A stretch of 64,000 bases of DNA from Rhabdophis nuchalis (Eukaryota > Chordata > Lepidosauria > Squamata > Natricidae): positions 78,330,715 to 78,394,714 of the forward strand of contig CM077646.1 in assembly GCA_039707465.1 (NCBI GenBank), read 5' to 3'. Numbering within the stretch: position 1 is the stretch's first letter; the number at the start of each line of letters is the position of its first letter. Below the pieces are notes generated by a model, which was given only the letters and a program-made list of their open reading frames with translations, had not been told where the DNA came from and made no database searches. The position numbers and the translations under genes are program-made. Shown piece after piece: positions 25,353 to 36,429 of the stretch.

Positions 25353-25697
25353 AGGGACACAGTGGCTCAGTGGCTAAGATGCTAAACTTGTTGATCAGAA
25401 AGGTCGGCAATTCGGCAGTTCGAATCCCTAATGCTGCATAAGTGAGCTCCCATTACTTGTCCCAGCTTCTACTAACCTAGTAGTTCAAAAGCATGTAAAA
25501 ATGCAAGTAGAAAAATAGAAACAGTAGGAAGGTAACAGTGTTCCATGCACTTTTGGCATTTAATCATGCCAGCCACATGACCATGGAGACGTCTTCGGAC
25601 AGCACTGGCTCTTCGGCTTTGAAACAGAGATGAGCACTGACCCCTAGTGTTGGGAACGACTAACACATATGTGTGAGGGGAACCTTTACCTTTATCT
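25353..25697 (+). mobile_element. Sauria-type tRNA SINE
   Basis: The tRNA-like head has an A box in GTGGCTCAGTGGCTAAGA and a B box in GTTCGAATCCC. The body has CCCAGCTTCTACTAACCTAG, CATGCCAGCCACATGACCAT and GACGTCTTCGGACAGC. The BovB-like tail ends GAACCTTTACCTTT. Transcription would be by RNA polymerase III in the live family; mobilisation would be by BovB. Confidence 0.9.
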
Positions 25698-25775
25698 CTG
25701 TATTTACAGCCATGATGCATAAAGGTAAATTTTGTGTTCAGACAATGCAAGAAAATGCCTTAGTTCTATGCAGCC

Positions 25776-25924
25776 CAGTGGTGGGTTTCTGCAGGCTCGC
25801 ACCTACTTGCAAGAGCCGGATGGTGAAATTTAGAGAGCCGGTGAGATGGGGTTCCACCAGCGGACCCAGAAGTAAGTCTGGCCTGCCACTGCCCGTAACC
25901 CAATGGAAAGGAAAGGAAAGGAAG

Positions 25925-25990
<66 letters not shown>

Positions 25991-25991
25991 A

Positions 25992-26071
<80 letters not shown>

Positions 26072-26248
26072 ATTTATCATCACAATTTAGCCCAAAATTT
26101 TGGTTGCTAAGCAAGAGCATTGTTAAATGAGTTTCACCACATTTTACAAGTTGCCCACTCCCACCCTGTCACACGACTGCCAAGCCACGCCCACAAATTA
26201 GGCCACACCTAGAGAGTAGGTTCTAAAAAAATTTGAAACCCACCACTG
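25776..26248. mobile_element. hAT element, family D, with purine microsatellite
   Basis: Ends CAGTGGTGGGTTTCTGC and GAAACCCACCACTG, with a perfect duplication atgcagcc (25768-25775, 26249-26256). Inside are a (GA)n/(GAAA)n tract and a segment related to the Tc1/mariner-like MITE ends (26072-26150). Opposite orientation to 28266. Confidence 0.93.
25909..26071 (+). repeat. (GA)n plus (GAAA)n tract
   Basis: About 55 bp of GA followed by about 85 bp of GAAA. The Lys/Arg/Glu and Ser/Leu/Phe frames over it are artefacts. Confidence 0.97.
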
Positions 26249-26256
26249 ATGCAGCC

Positions 26257-27815
26257 CATCCATATTGCTTACTGGCTTCAGGCATGATAGTGCTGCTAAT
26301 ATTTAATACCCCAAAAGGAGTTGAAAATCAAATTAATTTTTAGAAAGCATTCGATCATAATATATGCCGAACTTCTGTTAATGTTAATGTTAACATTCAG
26401 GAAAAGTTTCCCATCACTTCGAAATTGGAAGGTGAGGCTTCCTAAATTTGAAAAGTGTCTTATGAAAATTAGCTGAGATAGAGCTATTAAACAGATTAGC
26501 TAAAGTATTTTGGCACCAGAGGTTGTAGATCCCACAAGCACATCTCTTCTAATAGAAATATTGCAGAAGCCATTTATATTTGGGGGGGGGGGGGAATTGT
26601 GACAGCCCAGTGCCTAAAATGGCTGTCTTTTGTATAGATTGCCCAGGGATGAATCTTCAGCCAGCTCTAGTAGCATAATTGTACTGCAATAATAAATCAA
26701 TAGAAGCAGTGTTCAGCCCATCTGTGACTCTGTGTGACCTCGTTGCACATATAAGCTTGGATTTCAATTGTAAAAATATAACTTAAAACTGTCCTGCCCC
26801 AGAATAAATTCAGGCACACAAAGATGTTTTTGTTTTGTGTCTCAAAGCAAAGAAGGTACACGCTGGTATCACTATGCTGTTTCCATCAATTCAGTATTTA
26901 TACTTAATATCACTTCAAGCTTTTTTCCTGTGATGATAATGGGTCAAAATTTCCATACAGTTTTCAATCAATAGCACAAATGCATCTAAGCCCCTTCAGT
27001 CAAGAAAAGTTTTAACATTTCTTTCCTGGAATGTCATATATTTGAAGAACATTTTGATGATATCACACACAGACTCAATAAACTGCAGAATAATTTCATT
27101 TATTTATTTATGGCTTTGCTTAAATACATCTCTTAACTATTCTCCCTGCTTTCGATGAGTTCTACTTAACTTCTGTAGGGGGGGAAATCAATTGTATTGG
27201 GTATGAGGCCTATCTATAAACATTTGCTGTTTGCATCTGTATATATATATATGCATGCATTTATTTCTCCACAATAGATTTGCAACTAATCATATTCATT
27301 TTCTTTTTGGAAATGTTGGGTTCCCATCATAGTTTTTCCATTGAAACTCTTCCTTTGTCGGAAATCTTGCCTTGCCTGGTACCCATAAAAACAAAATCTG
27401 TATTATTTAGCATTTGAGATGGGGGAGGGGATGAGACAACCTGGTTGGTATCTTTTAAACCCTGGGGTTCAAATTCAGCCGTGCATATATGGGAGTAGAT
27501 CAAATCCATTAAGAGTATATAGAGACAGATGCTTAAGGTCTGAAAGGGTGAATAAGGTTTATTGAGGAAGCAGCATGCTTTGGTGGGGCGGCAGGAGGAG
27601 TGGAGGAAGGGGGAGGTGATTGGGGCTGCCAAGTCCAGATGGTCACAAGACAACAGCAAAAATTGAGATCTCGTTGTCTCCAGTGAAGATTTGAATTTTT
27701 GCAATCCAAATCTCCAGTTTTTTTAAAATCCAGATCTGGTGGTCCAAATGGTAAAAATTGCAAAAATAAAAAAAAGTGGTAATCCATTTTTTGCAATCCA
27801 GATCTGGTAGTCAGC
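26257..27815. other. No gene recognised
   Basis: Contains a G run (26581-26594) and a short AT run (27240-27254). The 125-codon minus frame at 27327-27704 has no family likeness. Confidence 0.45.
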
Positions 27816-27818
27816 AAA

Positions 27819-27890
27819 CTATTCTATTCTATTCTATTCTATTCTATTCTATTCTGTTCTGTTCTGTTCTGTTCTGTTCTGTTCTGTTCT
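27819..27890 (+). repeat. ATTCT/GTTCT pentamer array
   Basis: About six ATTCT units pass into about eight TGTTC units. This is the tail type of snake CR1/L3 LINEs, but no LINE body is recognisable upstream. Confidence 0.9.
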
Positions 27891-28265
27891 CCCTCTTTCT
27901 CTCCAACAATACAATTGTTTAAAAAGTAAACCAAAAAAAATCAGGTGAAGTCTAGTAGCCAACGAACACATTTTACCAAAAAGGCATCTATTGTTGTGAA
28001 CAGCACTCACTTCATGTGTTGTCTTAGGATGAGAGCTATGTTAATCCATCACAGCAAAATAGGTGCTGGGTTCCCCCCACGCCTGGCCAAAAGTGCAGCC
28101 CCATCTGTTCCAGGGATGCCATGAGCTCACAAAGAAGATAGCAACTCTTGCTACATCAGGTGACTAAAGGGAGTCAGTTCTTATGACTAAAAATAATCAC
28201 CTTTCTGCTTCAGCCAGTTGGCTCGCCATCTTATTTCCATAGTGGGCCACCAGATGCCTCTAAGG

Positions 28266-28447
28266 CAGTGGTGGGTTTCAAATTTTTTAGAACCTACTCT
28301 GTAGGTGTGGCCTATTTTGTGGGCGTGGCTTGGCAGTCATGTGACAGGGTGGAAGTGGCCACCTTTTAAAATGTGGTGAAACTCATTTAACAACGCTCTT
28401 GCTTAGCAGCCAAAATTTTGGACTCAGTTGTGATGATAAATTCTTTT

Positions 28448-28519
<72 letters not shown>

Positions 28520-28675
28520 TCCTTCCTTTCCTTTCCTTTCCTTCCCGTTGGGTCACTGGCAGCGGCGGGCCAGATTTACTTCCAGGTACACCGATGGAAC
28601 CCCCTCTCACCAGTTCTCTAAATTTCACCAACCGGCTCTCGCGAGTAGGTGCGAGCCTGCAGAAACCCACCACTG
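28266..28675. mobile_element. hAT element, family D, with TTTC microsatellite
   Basis: Ends CAGTGGTGGGTTTCAAA and AGAAACCCACCACTG, with a perfect duplication ctctaagg (28258-28265, 28676-28683). It shares the MITE-like module (28365-28440) and the simple repeat (28441-28520) with the copy at 25776. Confidence 0.93.
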
Positions 28676-28683
28676 CTCTAAGG

Positions 28684-29409
28684 ATACCACAGGAGGACAT
28701 GACTGTTATAGTTCTTCCTACTCAGGTACTCTACCCACTAGAATTGAGACAGCCACTGTCCATAAGACATCTTTTTCACTGAGATTGGAGAGGATATCCA
28801 CAGAAAACCTTGAAGCAGCCATTTTGAAGTTTATCACTAGAAAGAGCCTGATACTGAGGGCAAAGGAAGTCATCAAGAAAGATGAAAGTGTGTATTTATT
28901 ATATATGCACACTGAGATAAGAAGGTGAAAAATTAGATTTAACTCCACTATAAACATTCTCTCCCCTTTCATTTCTCTTCTCTAATTTTATGTACTGCCA
29001 ATCAAAGTGTTTTCAATAGCATTTTTCTTTTACTAAAATGGAGCTCCTGAAAGCTACAAAATGAACTACAGGCTGTTGTGCTTTGAGTTAGCAATGCCAT
29101 AAAAATTACTATGGAAAAGGTGTCAATCATCTGTCAGGAGTACAATTTTCAAATGAAAATGCATCCTTCTTTTGTTAACTTCTCCTGTCAGATGTCTTAA
29201 AGCTGTGAGATTTTAGCTGCAAATTCTTCTTCCAGATCAGGGCTTCTAAGAAATAACTTTATGTATTATTTATTTTAAAAAACAACATTTTGCTTTGCCC
29301 CCTTACTGAGCCTTTCCTTCTTCTCTTGTGCTCTCTAGTTTTAATCAATTTTTTAATTGGGAATCTCTGGACAAAAAAACAGATTTTGCCAGGGATTTCT
29401 TTAAAAAGG
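28684..29409. other. No gene or repeat recognised
   Basis: AT-rich. Frames here are short and featureless. Confidence 0.45.
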
Positions 29410-29417
29410 GGGTCAAA

Positions 29418-29699
29418 CAGGGGAGTTACGACAGCCACTACTGCTGGTTTGCTCAGGGACCCGCCATGCATGTGTGTGCACTTCGCACACATGTTCTTAA
29501 TGCGTGCTGCGCACGCGTGTGCAGTACAACTAAAATTGCTCTGGGCACGTGCAGAAGCAAAAAACAAGATGGCGGCAACTATGTCGTCGCAGCCAGAACC
29601 AGTTCGGGGGCGTGGCAGGCCTGGGTTGCTGCCAGTTCCAGCAACCCAGGCTGCCAAGCTACTACAACTTCAGGCCGAACTAGTAGGAATCCACCTCTG
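29418..29699. mobile_element. hAT-like element, family D variant
   Basis: A perfect duplication gggtcaaa (29410-29417, 29700-29707) brackets CAGGGGAGTTACGAC and AGGAATCCACCTCTG. The termini match only weakly, but the right end and the inner GGCCGAACTAGTAG are family D-like. Interior GC-rich with GCATGTGTG/GCACGCGTG motifs. Confidence 0.78.
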
Positions 29700-29782
29700 G
29701 GGTCAAACTATAATGGTGGCCACAACCAGGTGATCAAAGGACCGCCCATTTCTTTATAAATGGTTTGCAACTGTCTTATTTC

Positions 29783-29862
29783 TAAGGCTGAGAGAAAACA
29801 ATTGGCCCAAAGTCACACAGCTTAATTTGGGTTTAAAGCAGAACTAGAAATCAGCCTTCCCA
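29783..29862 (+). mobile_element. MIR-like SINE core fragment (tentative)
   Basis: GGCTGAGAG, TTGGCCCAAAGTCACACAGC and AGAACTAGAAATCAGCC follow the order of the MIR core/3' part. Confidence 0.42.
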
Positions 29863-31835
29863 GCTCTATGTTCACTAGAGTGGGGAAATTATATTTTATA
29901 AGGGGCTATATAGATAATCCCATATAATCCTGCTATAGCTGCTAATCCTAGTTAAGAAGGACTGCTGGTTTAATCAATAAAATATTTTATATTCTGTCAC
30001 ATGTTCATACATTCCTAATATTTTTTCTTAGTATGATCAAGAAAGCTAGCTGTAAGATAATATTTACCTTTAAATATGCAAAGTAGAAATTGCAAGAAGG
30101 ATCCATTTCACAACTCTTCAAAGTAGTTACCAGGTTCAAAGAGGCTAGGGAACATTTAACAGGGAGTTAATTTACGATGCAAAGCTTCTGCCTCAGAACA
30201 AATGCTCGTTACAAGAGCTTGGCTAAACCATTGATAGATATTTAATCTATGCCAGGTTTCTGAGTAATTTCAAAAAGCAACCAGATGATAAGATACATAT
30301 TTGCTAGAACAGGTGTGACAGTTTCATCTTCACACACACAAAATCCCACCAGGGATATTACAGGATCTGAGAAATCCTGGATACCCAGAAGACCCATCAG
30401 AATTTCACATACTTCAAATACTAGCTGCCCAGAGAGTTGTTTATGATGCGGAATATTCACATCCTTTCAATTTGGATTCTTCTTAAACAGCTGGAACTTG
30501 CCAAAAAAGTATTGTCATCTGATTTAGCATGCTCAGAGACAATGAGAATAAAGACATGGCAAGCAAATAAATATATGCTTTGAGATTCAGCATGGGGGTT
30601 GAAAGGGGATATAGTTAACAGTTCCTGAGCGGTGCCTTATTTAACTGGCTTATGCAGAAAGGCTGTTTGCAACACAAGGTGAACAGCTGAAGATTAATTT
30701 CCCTCCCTATCTCCTCTATGCAACCATTCCACACTAGCCCTGGCAGGGCCCTGCAGTTCGTGTTGAGCATGCACACCAAATCCACTTTGCAATATGCACT
30801 AACAGATGGCATGCCAGACATACTGGAATATGGGTCCCCCAATCATTCCCTCCAGGCATTGAGCCAAGATCCTGCTGTGACAGAAGAGAGAGGCAGGCCC
30901 TTTTCTACTCCCTGTTTCGTTCTACTTTCCTGAAATTCAATAAAACCCGCCTGTCCAGATCTGGGGCTAAAATAACAGATTTGGGCATGATGCTCTCTCA
31001 GTTTCTAGTTACAAACACCACCTCGTTATTAGACTCTATAGAGAGTGGAGGAGCAGACTTCATTCTGAGCTAGATCATGTTTTCACTTTGATACTTTGTG
31101 AATGCCACAAAGACAGAAAAAGAATGCCAGAATTAATAGGTGAGATTGTGCATTGTGAGTGCATAGTTTATTTTCCAAATGCAGCTCCAGATTTCAACAA
31201 GTAAAGGATAGAAGCCATGGAACGTCTTGATATGGACAAGTGGGGGCTTCTTCTGTGCATTTCTAAAAAGCTATGATTATTGTCTTGGTATGTCAGACAG
31301 TCATACTTGCAAAAGCAAGTCCAGCTTCTCTCTTTGCTATGTCTAAATAGCAGTGGCTCATGGTGCAGAAAACGTAATGGAAAGTGGACTGTATCACTAT
31401 ATCTATTAAATAAAAGCAGAAAACAGTAACTAGAAACTCATCACTCAGTCTAAATTAACTAAGTGCAGAGCCATGTAATGACTAAACCATTTGATGACAT
31501 TATCCATGTAATTAACTTCTCCTTTATTCTCTGTCTGGCTACCTTAATACTATTATCAGATCCAGCTCTGCTGTAGGTTGCAATGAACTACAAAATTTAA
31601 TGAAAAAGATTAGAATGATTAACGGGTGAAGAAATGGTGGTCAATAGCAAGCTGAACCCAAGAGGTAAAAATGGATGACTATGCAGGCGGGAAATCAAAG
31701 CAAAAGAAGGAGAATGAGAAAAAAGTAAGAGTCTTCAACTGTAAGTTTATTTATGTACTTTCTATGTTTTAGCTGGTAACATTATTATTTTAAGCAGTTA
31801 ATTAATTAAAGACAATTAAATAAAGACAATTAACA
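29863..31835. other. No gene recognised
   Basis: Unique-looking intergenic sequence. The frames at 30242-30460 and 30615-30933 show no family motifs. Confidence 0.45.
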
Positions 31836-31837
31836 TG

Positions 31838-32510
31838 GAGGAAAGTAAGCAGTGGGGTACCCTAAGGTTCTGTTTTAGGCCCAGTACTCTTCAATATCTT
31901 CATAAATGATTTTGATGAAGGAATTGAAGGAGAACTCATCAAATTTGCCGATGACCCTAAGCTGGCAGGAAGAGCCAACACCCCAGAAGACAAGCTCACA
32001 ATCCAAGAAGATCTTAATAGACTTAAACTCAGAGCCCTATCTAACAAAATGAAATTCAACACAGATAAAAAATAAGGTTATACTGTTAAGTAAGAAAAAC
32101 CAACTGCACAGGTGAAACTTGGCTTAATGCCAATAACTGCAAGAGGGATTGTGGAGTCCTAGTGGTCAATCACTTAAATATGGGGACATGACAGCACTGT
32201 TCCAATATTTGAAGGGCTCCAACAAAAGCTAACAGCTAACAGATTAACAGAGTTGGAAGGGACCTTGCAGGTCATCTAGTCCAGCCCGCTGCCCAAGCAG
32301 GAGACCCTACCATTGCCTCTACCTAGGATTGAACTCACAACCTCCTGATTGGGAGGTGAGAGCTCCACCTCTAGCAATAGGGATCAAACTATTTTTCCAA
32401 AGCACCAATAGGCAAGACAAGTAGCAATGGTTGGAAACCAACCAAGGTCAGACGCAACCTCAAACTATGGAGTTCAACAAGGGGTTGAACTAGACAATAC
32501 AAATTTTGAA
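31838..32510 (+). mobile_element. CR1 ORF2 remnant interrupted by a SINE
   Basis: The plus strand reads GSVLGPVLFNIFINDFDEG, then IKFADDPKLAGRA and NKMKFNTDK, the CR1 reverse transcriptase with FADD in place of YADD. CR1 C-terminal sequence continues at 32195-32230 (QYLKG) and 32385-32500 (AMVGNQPRSD region) around a minus-strand SINE. Confidence 0.8.
32237..32375 (-). mobile_element. tRNA-headed, CR1-tailed SINE candidate
   Basis: On the minus strand GGAGCTCTCACCTCCCAATC and a B-box-like GAGTTCAATCC form a tRNA-like head. It joins a CR1 3' tail (GGGCTGGACTAGATGACC, AAGGTCCCTTCCAACTCTG) and ends in TTAGCTGTTAGC repeats. Confidence 0.6.
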
Positions 32511-32574
32511 TTAACAATAAATATACAAACATGAGCAGGGGTTAAACACACTTTGATCAATAGTTGAAGTTTGT

Positions 32575-32770
32575 TAGCACTTGGCTAATCTTGTTTGACC
32601 TTAGAAGCTAAGCAATGTTGATACTCTTAGAAAATGGGGATGAGATCCTACAAGTGATTTTTTGGGCTGAACACATCCTAGAAGACTGCAATAGTCAATC
32701 ACTTCAAAAATTCCATTATTGTGTCCATCAGGAATCAACATGAGCTGAAGCCTATCTTTATTCCTTTAAA
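32575..32770 (+). mobile_element. Degraded 5S rRNA-like SINE with BovB-type tail
   Basis: GCTAATCTTGTTTGACC and TTAGAAGCTAAGCAATG follow the 5S rRNA internal promoter region. Then GACTGCAATAGTCAATCACTTC and ATGAGCTGAAGCC follow the BovB-type 3' tail. Too decayed to be a 5S gene. Confidence 0.55.
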
Positions 32771-32869
32771 TCTAGCTTATCAATCAACCAAATAAAATTG
32801 TTCAACTCACATTTATTTGTTTTCAATTAATCCTAACACTTGTTCTGTGAATCAACAATAGTCTTATAC

Positions 32870-33994
32870 CAGGGCTGTTAAACATTTTTGTCCTCGCGTT
32901 CCAAAATTGTATGGGTACATGCCCCACACCCACAATGCAATGTGCTGTCCACCTGCACATGTGCCTGGAACCACCACCCCTGTGCACAGAGGGGAGTTTT
33001 CACCCTCCCCAGACTTCGGAAACTTTCCTCGAGCCTCTGGGAGGGAGAAAACGGTCTTCCCCTGGGCTCTGGAGGCCAGAAACATGCTTGTTTCCAAACT
33101 TCTGGAACTTCTGGAAGTCTCATTTTTTGCCCTCTCCAGGCTCCGGAGGTTTCGCTGGAGCCTCCCGGAGGGAGAAAATGGGCTTCCCCTGGGCTCCAGG
33201 GGCCTTCCAGAGGCCAGAAACATGCCCGTCTCTGAACTCTGGAGGCCCTCTGGAGGCGAGAAACATGCTCAGTTGTTGGCACCAGAAGGCTTCAGAGAGA
33301 GCCCCTGGAGCCCGGAGAAGGCCATTTTTGTCCTCCCAAGTTTTGAGGAAAGCCTCCAGAGCTTGGGGAGGACAAAATAAAAGGGATTCTGGAAGTTCCA
33401 TTTTTCACCCTCCCCAGCCTCTAAAGCAGGGGTCTCCAACCTTTGCAACTTTAAGTCTGAAGGACTTCAGCTCCCAGACTTCTCCAGCCAGCAAAGCTGG
33501 CTGGAGAAGTTTGGGAGCTGAAGTTCTTCAGACTTAAAGTTGCAAAGGTTGGAGACCCCTGCTCTAAAGGCTTTCCTCAAGCCTCTGGGAGGGTGAAAAC
33601 AGCCTCCCACAGGCTCCTGAGGCCCTCCAGAGGCCAGAACATAAACAAACTTCCGATCTTCCAGAAGTCCTGTTTTTCTCCCTCCCCAGACTCTAGAGGC
33701 TTTCTTTGAGCTTCTGGGAGGGCAAAAATGGCCTCCCCCAGGTTCTGGAGGCCCTCCCTGAAGCCTCCTGGTGCCAAAAATGGAATGGGGGGGCACACTG
33801 CCACCCAATACTCCCCCAATCCCCCTGCACATGCACGCCCATCTCCTGTGTGCAGAGCAAACTCAAAAATCAGCTGGCCTTCAGGAGGCGCATGCACATG
33901 TGTGGTGCAGCTGCGCTGGGCGATGGCTCGCGTGTCCACAAAGAGGGCTCCACGTGCCACCTGTGGCACGTGTGCCATAGGTTCGCCATCACAG
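32870..33994. mobile_element. Long hAT element, family C
   Basis: Ends CAGGGCTGTTAAACATTTTT and GGTTCGCCATCACAG. Flanks tcttatac and tcctagac match 6/8. The 1.1-kb interior is made of repeated CCTCCAGAGGCCAGAAACATG and CTGGGAGGG-type units, with a family A MITE nested in it. The overlapping long frames come from these units. Confidence 0.8.
33427..33561. mobile_element. Palindromic hAT MITE, family A, nested
   Basis: Full palindrome with a perfect duplication ctctaaag (33419-33426, 33562-33569), inserted in the family C element. Confidence 0.95.
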
Positions 33995-34002
33995 TCCTAG
34001 AC

Positions 34003-35015
34003 TATTCATTTCTTTTTAACTTTTTTAATTCCACCCCTTTATGAAAGGTGATCTCTGGATGATGAACTTAAAACTCTGCAATGCAATTGCAAACATAAAT
34101 ATTTGAATTAAAAACAAGCATGAAAGGCATTAAAAACGCCCGAATAAAAGCTTGTAAGAACTGCTGAAATCATGTGTGCTGCCTCTGAGTATTCAGAACG
34201 CATGTTATAAATGCTCAGCATTATGATGGCTCATGTTATCATTAACATGCTGCTAACAGAAGGTTAAAAGGCAAAAGTGGGAGGATTGAACAGACTCACC
34301 ACTTCCTGCCTTGCTGAGATAGAAATCCCAAGAGAAATGTTGGATAATTATGGCTTGATGCAGGTGTGGTAGTTTTGGACTCCTGCCAGGCTGGACATAA
34401 GTAATTACAAGCTTTTATTATGCTAATCACAGTCCTTTTCCTCTCACATGAATTCTGTCCTTGGCAATTTGCCCATTTTTTTTAACCCCACCAGATGTTC
34501 CTGTAGAATAGCAATTGCTGCCTGCTGATGACTGGCCTTCATATTTTTGGCAAGTGTGCTATAAAAATAGATTAGGAAGGTAAAGAGGCACATGTGACAA
34601 TACAATATCATAACAATTCACACGAAACTTCAGCTTGGTCAGCTATGGAAGTGCCGGTTCTTGGTCACTTTGGATTCTTAAACTGCTTTTTAAAAGTGCA
34701 TACATATATTTTACATGCTAATATATATCTATGATGGGAATTTAGTTTTCAGGCTGCTGCCTGCAGAATTTTAAAGCCTGAATTTACAGCACTTCTATTT
34801 TTAAATAGAATTTTGCTTCTTGAAATATACTGTATCTTAAAAATGTAGATTATATTATGCATTGTAAGATCCTACGTTTAAGAACAACTAAACAATGATC
34901 TCAGCATTTGGCTCACCTTGCACAGAGCAATGTGTGATAACTGAACGTTTTTTATCCTGACGTACATCTTCACGCGCAGGAAATCAACTGAAAATCTTGC
35001 TTAATGAGATGGTTT
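34003..35015. other. No gene or repeat recognised
   Basis: AT-rich unique-looking sequence. Confidence 0.45.
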
Positions 35016-35016
35016 A

Positions 35017-35018
<2 letters not shown>

Positions 35019-35069
<51 letters not shown>
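35019..35069 (-). repeat. (ATC)n microsatellite, L2 tail
   Basis: About 17 ATC/GAT triplets directly at the L2 3' end. Confidence 0.95.
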
Positions 35070-35070
<1 letters not shown>

Positions 35071-35253
35071 AATTTAATTTATAAACCGCTCTCTCTCCCC
35101 GAAGGGACTCGAGGCGGTGCACAGGGAATTTAAAAATACATATATAAAACCACAAACATAATACAATATTAAAATGAATTAAACTAAAACCCTGCGTTAA
35201 AATCCCATATTAAAACTAAAACTAAACCCCTAAAAACCCTAAAAACAGGTAAA

Positions 35254-36426
35254 TTACCCCAGGCCGGCCAAGCAGAAGAAGTGTGTTTTTAGTTTTTGAT
35301 GGAAGGAGCGGAGGTCCGTAGTTGTTCTAATTTCGGGGGGAAGGTCGTTCCAGAGGGTCGGGCCCGCCACAGAGAAGGCCCTTCCCCTGGGTGTCGCCCG
35401 CTGGCATAGCCTAGTGGACAGCACCCGAAGAAGTCCCTCTCTGTGGGAGCGAATCGGCCGCAGGGATGTATGGGGCAGGATGCGATCCCGCAGATAGCTA
35501 GGTCCCGTGCCATGGAGCACTTTGAAGATGATAGCCAACACCTTGAAGCGCACCCGAAAGACGACAGGCAGCCAATGCAGCTCGCGCAGGAGTGGTGTTA
35601 CATGGGAGAACCTGGAGATTCCCATAACTGCCCGCGCAGCTGCATTCTGGACAAGCTGCAGTCTTCGGGTGCACCTCAAGGGGAGCCCCATGTAGAGAGC
35701 GTTACAGTAGTCCAGTCGGGATGTCACGAGTGCATGAGTGACTGTGCAAAGGGCACCCCGGTCCAATAGGGGACGCAACTGGCGGACCAGGCGAACCTGG
35801 TAAAACGCCCTCCTGGCTATGGCCGTCACTTGATCTTCCATGGACAGCCATGCATCAAGGAGGACGCCCAAGTTGCGTGCCCCATCCACAGGGGTTAGAT
35901 GTTCACCCCCTATGGCCAGTGATGGGGTCAACTGGTTGTACCGGGCTGCCGGGAACCACAGCCACTCGGTCTTGGACGGGTTGAGTCTGAGTCTGTTACT
36001 TCCCATCCAGGCCCGCATGGCTTCCAGGAACTGGCACATCACCTCTACGGCATCGTTGGGGTGGTTTGGGGTAGATATATACAGCTGCGTGTCGTCAGCG
36101 TAGAAATGGTACTCTACCCCAAAACCACGGATGATCTCGCCCAGCGGCTTCATATATGTGTTGAACAGGAGTGGTGAGAGGACCGACCCCTGAGGCACCC
36201 CACAAGTGAGTGGTCTCGAGGTCGACCTCTGCCCTCCTGCCAACACAAATTGCGATCGACCGGAGAGGTAGGAGGAGAACCACCGTAACACAGTGCCCCT
36301 CACCCCCAACCCCTCCAGCCGATGCAATAGGATACCATGGTCAATGGTATCAAAAGCCGCTGAGAGGTCTAATAGGACCAGGATGGAGGAAGAACCCCCA
36401 TCTCTGGCCCTCCAGAGATCATCCAC
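35254..36426 (-). pseudogene. L2 ORF2 fragment, 390 residues without stops
   Basis: From DDLWRARDGGSSSILVLLDL the frame carries LSAAFDTIDHGILL (first catalytic aspartate), [27 protein letters not shown] and [11 protein letters not shown] (catalytic pair). It then has [28 protein letters not shown] and AFSVAGPTLWNDLP, ending LAGLG. It is the best preserved reverse transcriptase core in the window. The endonuclease and N-terminal RT parts are absent, so it is a dead-on-arrival copy, but the lack of damage points to recent L2 activity. Confidence 0.93.
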
Positions 36427-36429
36427 ATA

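Larger units (their letters stand above)
35017..36427 (-). mobile_element. L2-type LINE, 5'-truncated
   Basis: The (ATC)n tail at 35019-35069 is followed by the L2 3'UTR (AAACCGCTCTCTCTC, GGGACTCGAGGC) and ORF2. Homology to other L2 copies stops near 36427. Confidence 0.92.

Noticed and set aside
32590..32660. Functional 5S rRNA gene
   Set aside because: Only the internal promoter region is recognisable, it is diverged, and it is fused to a SINE tail.
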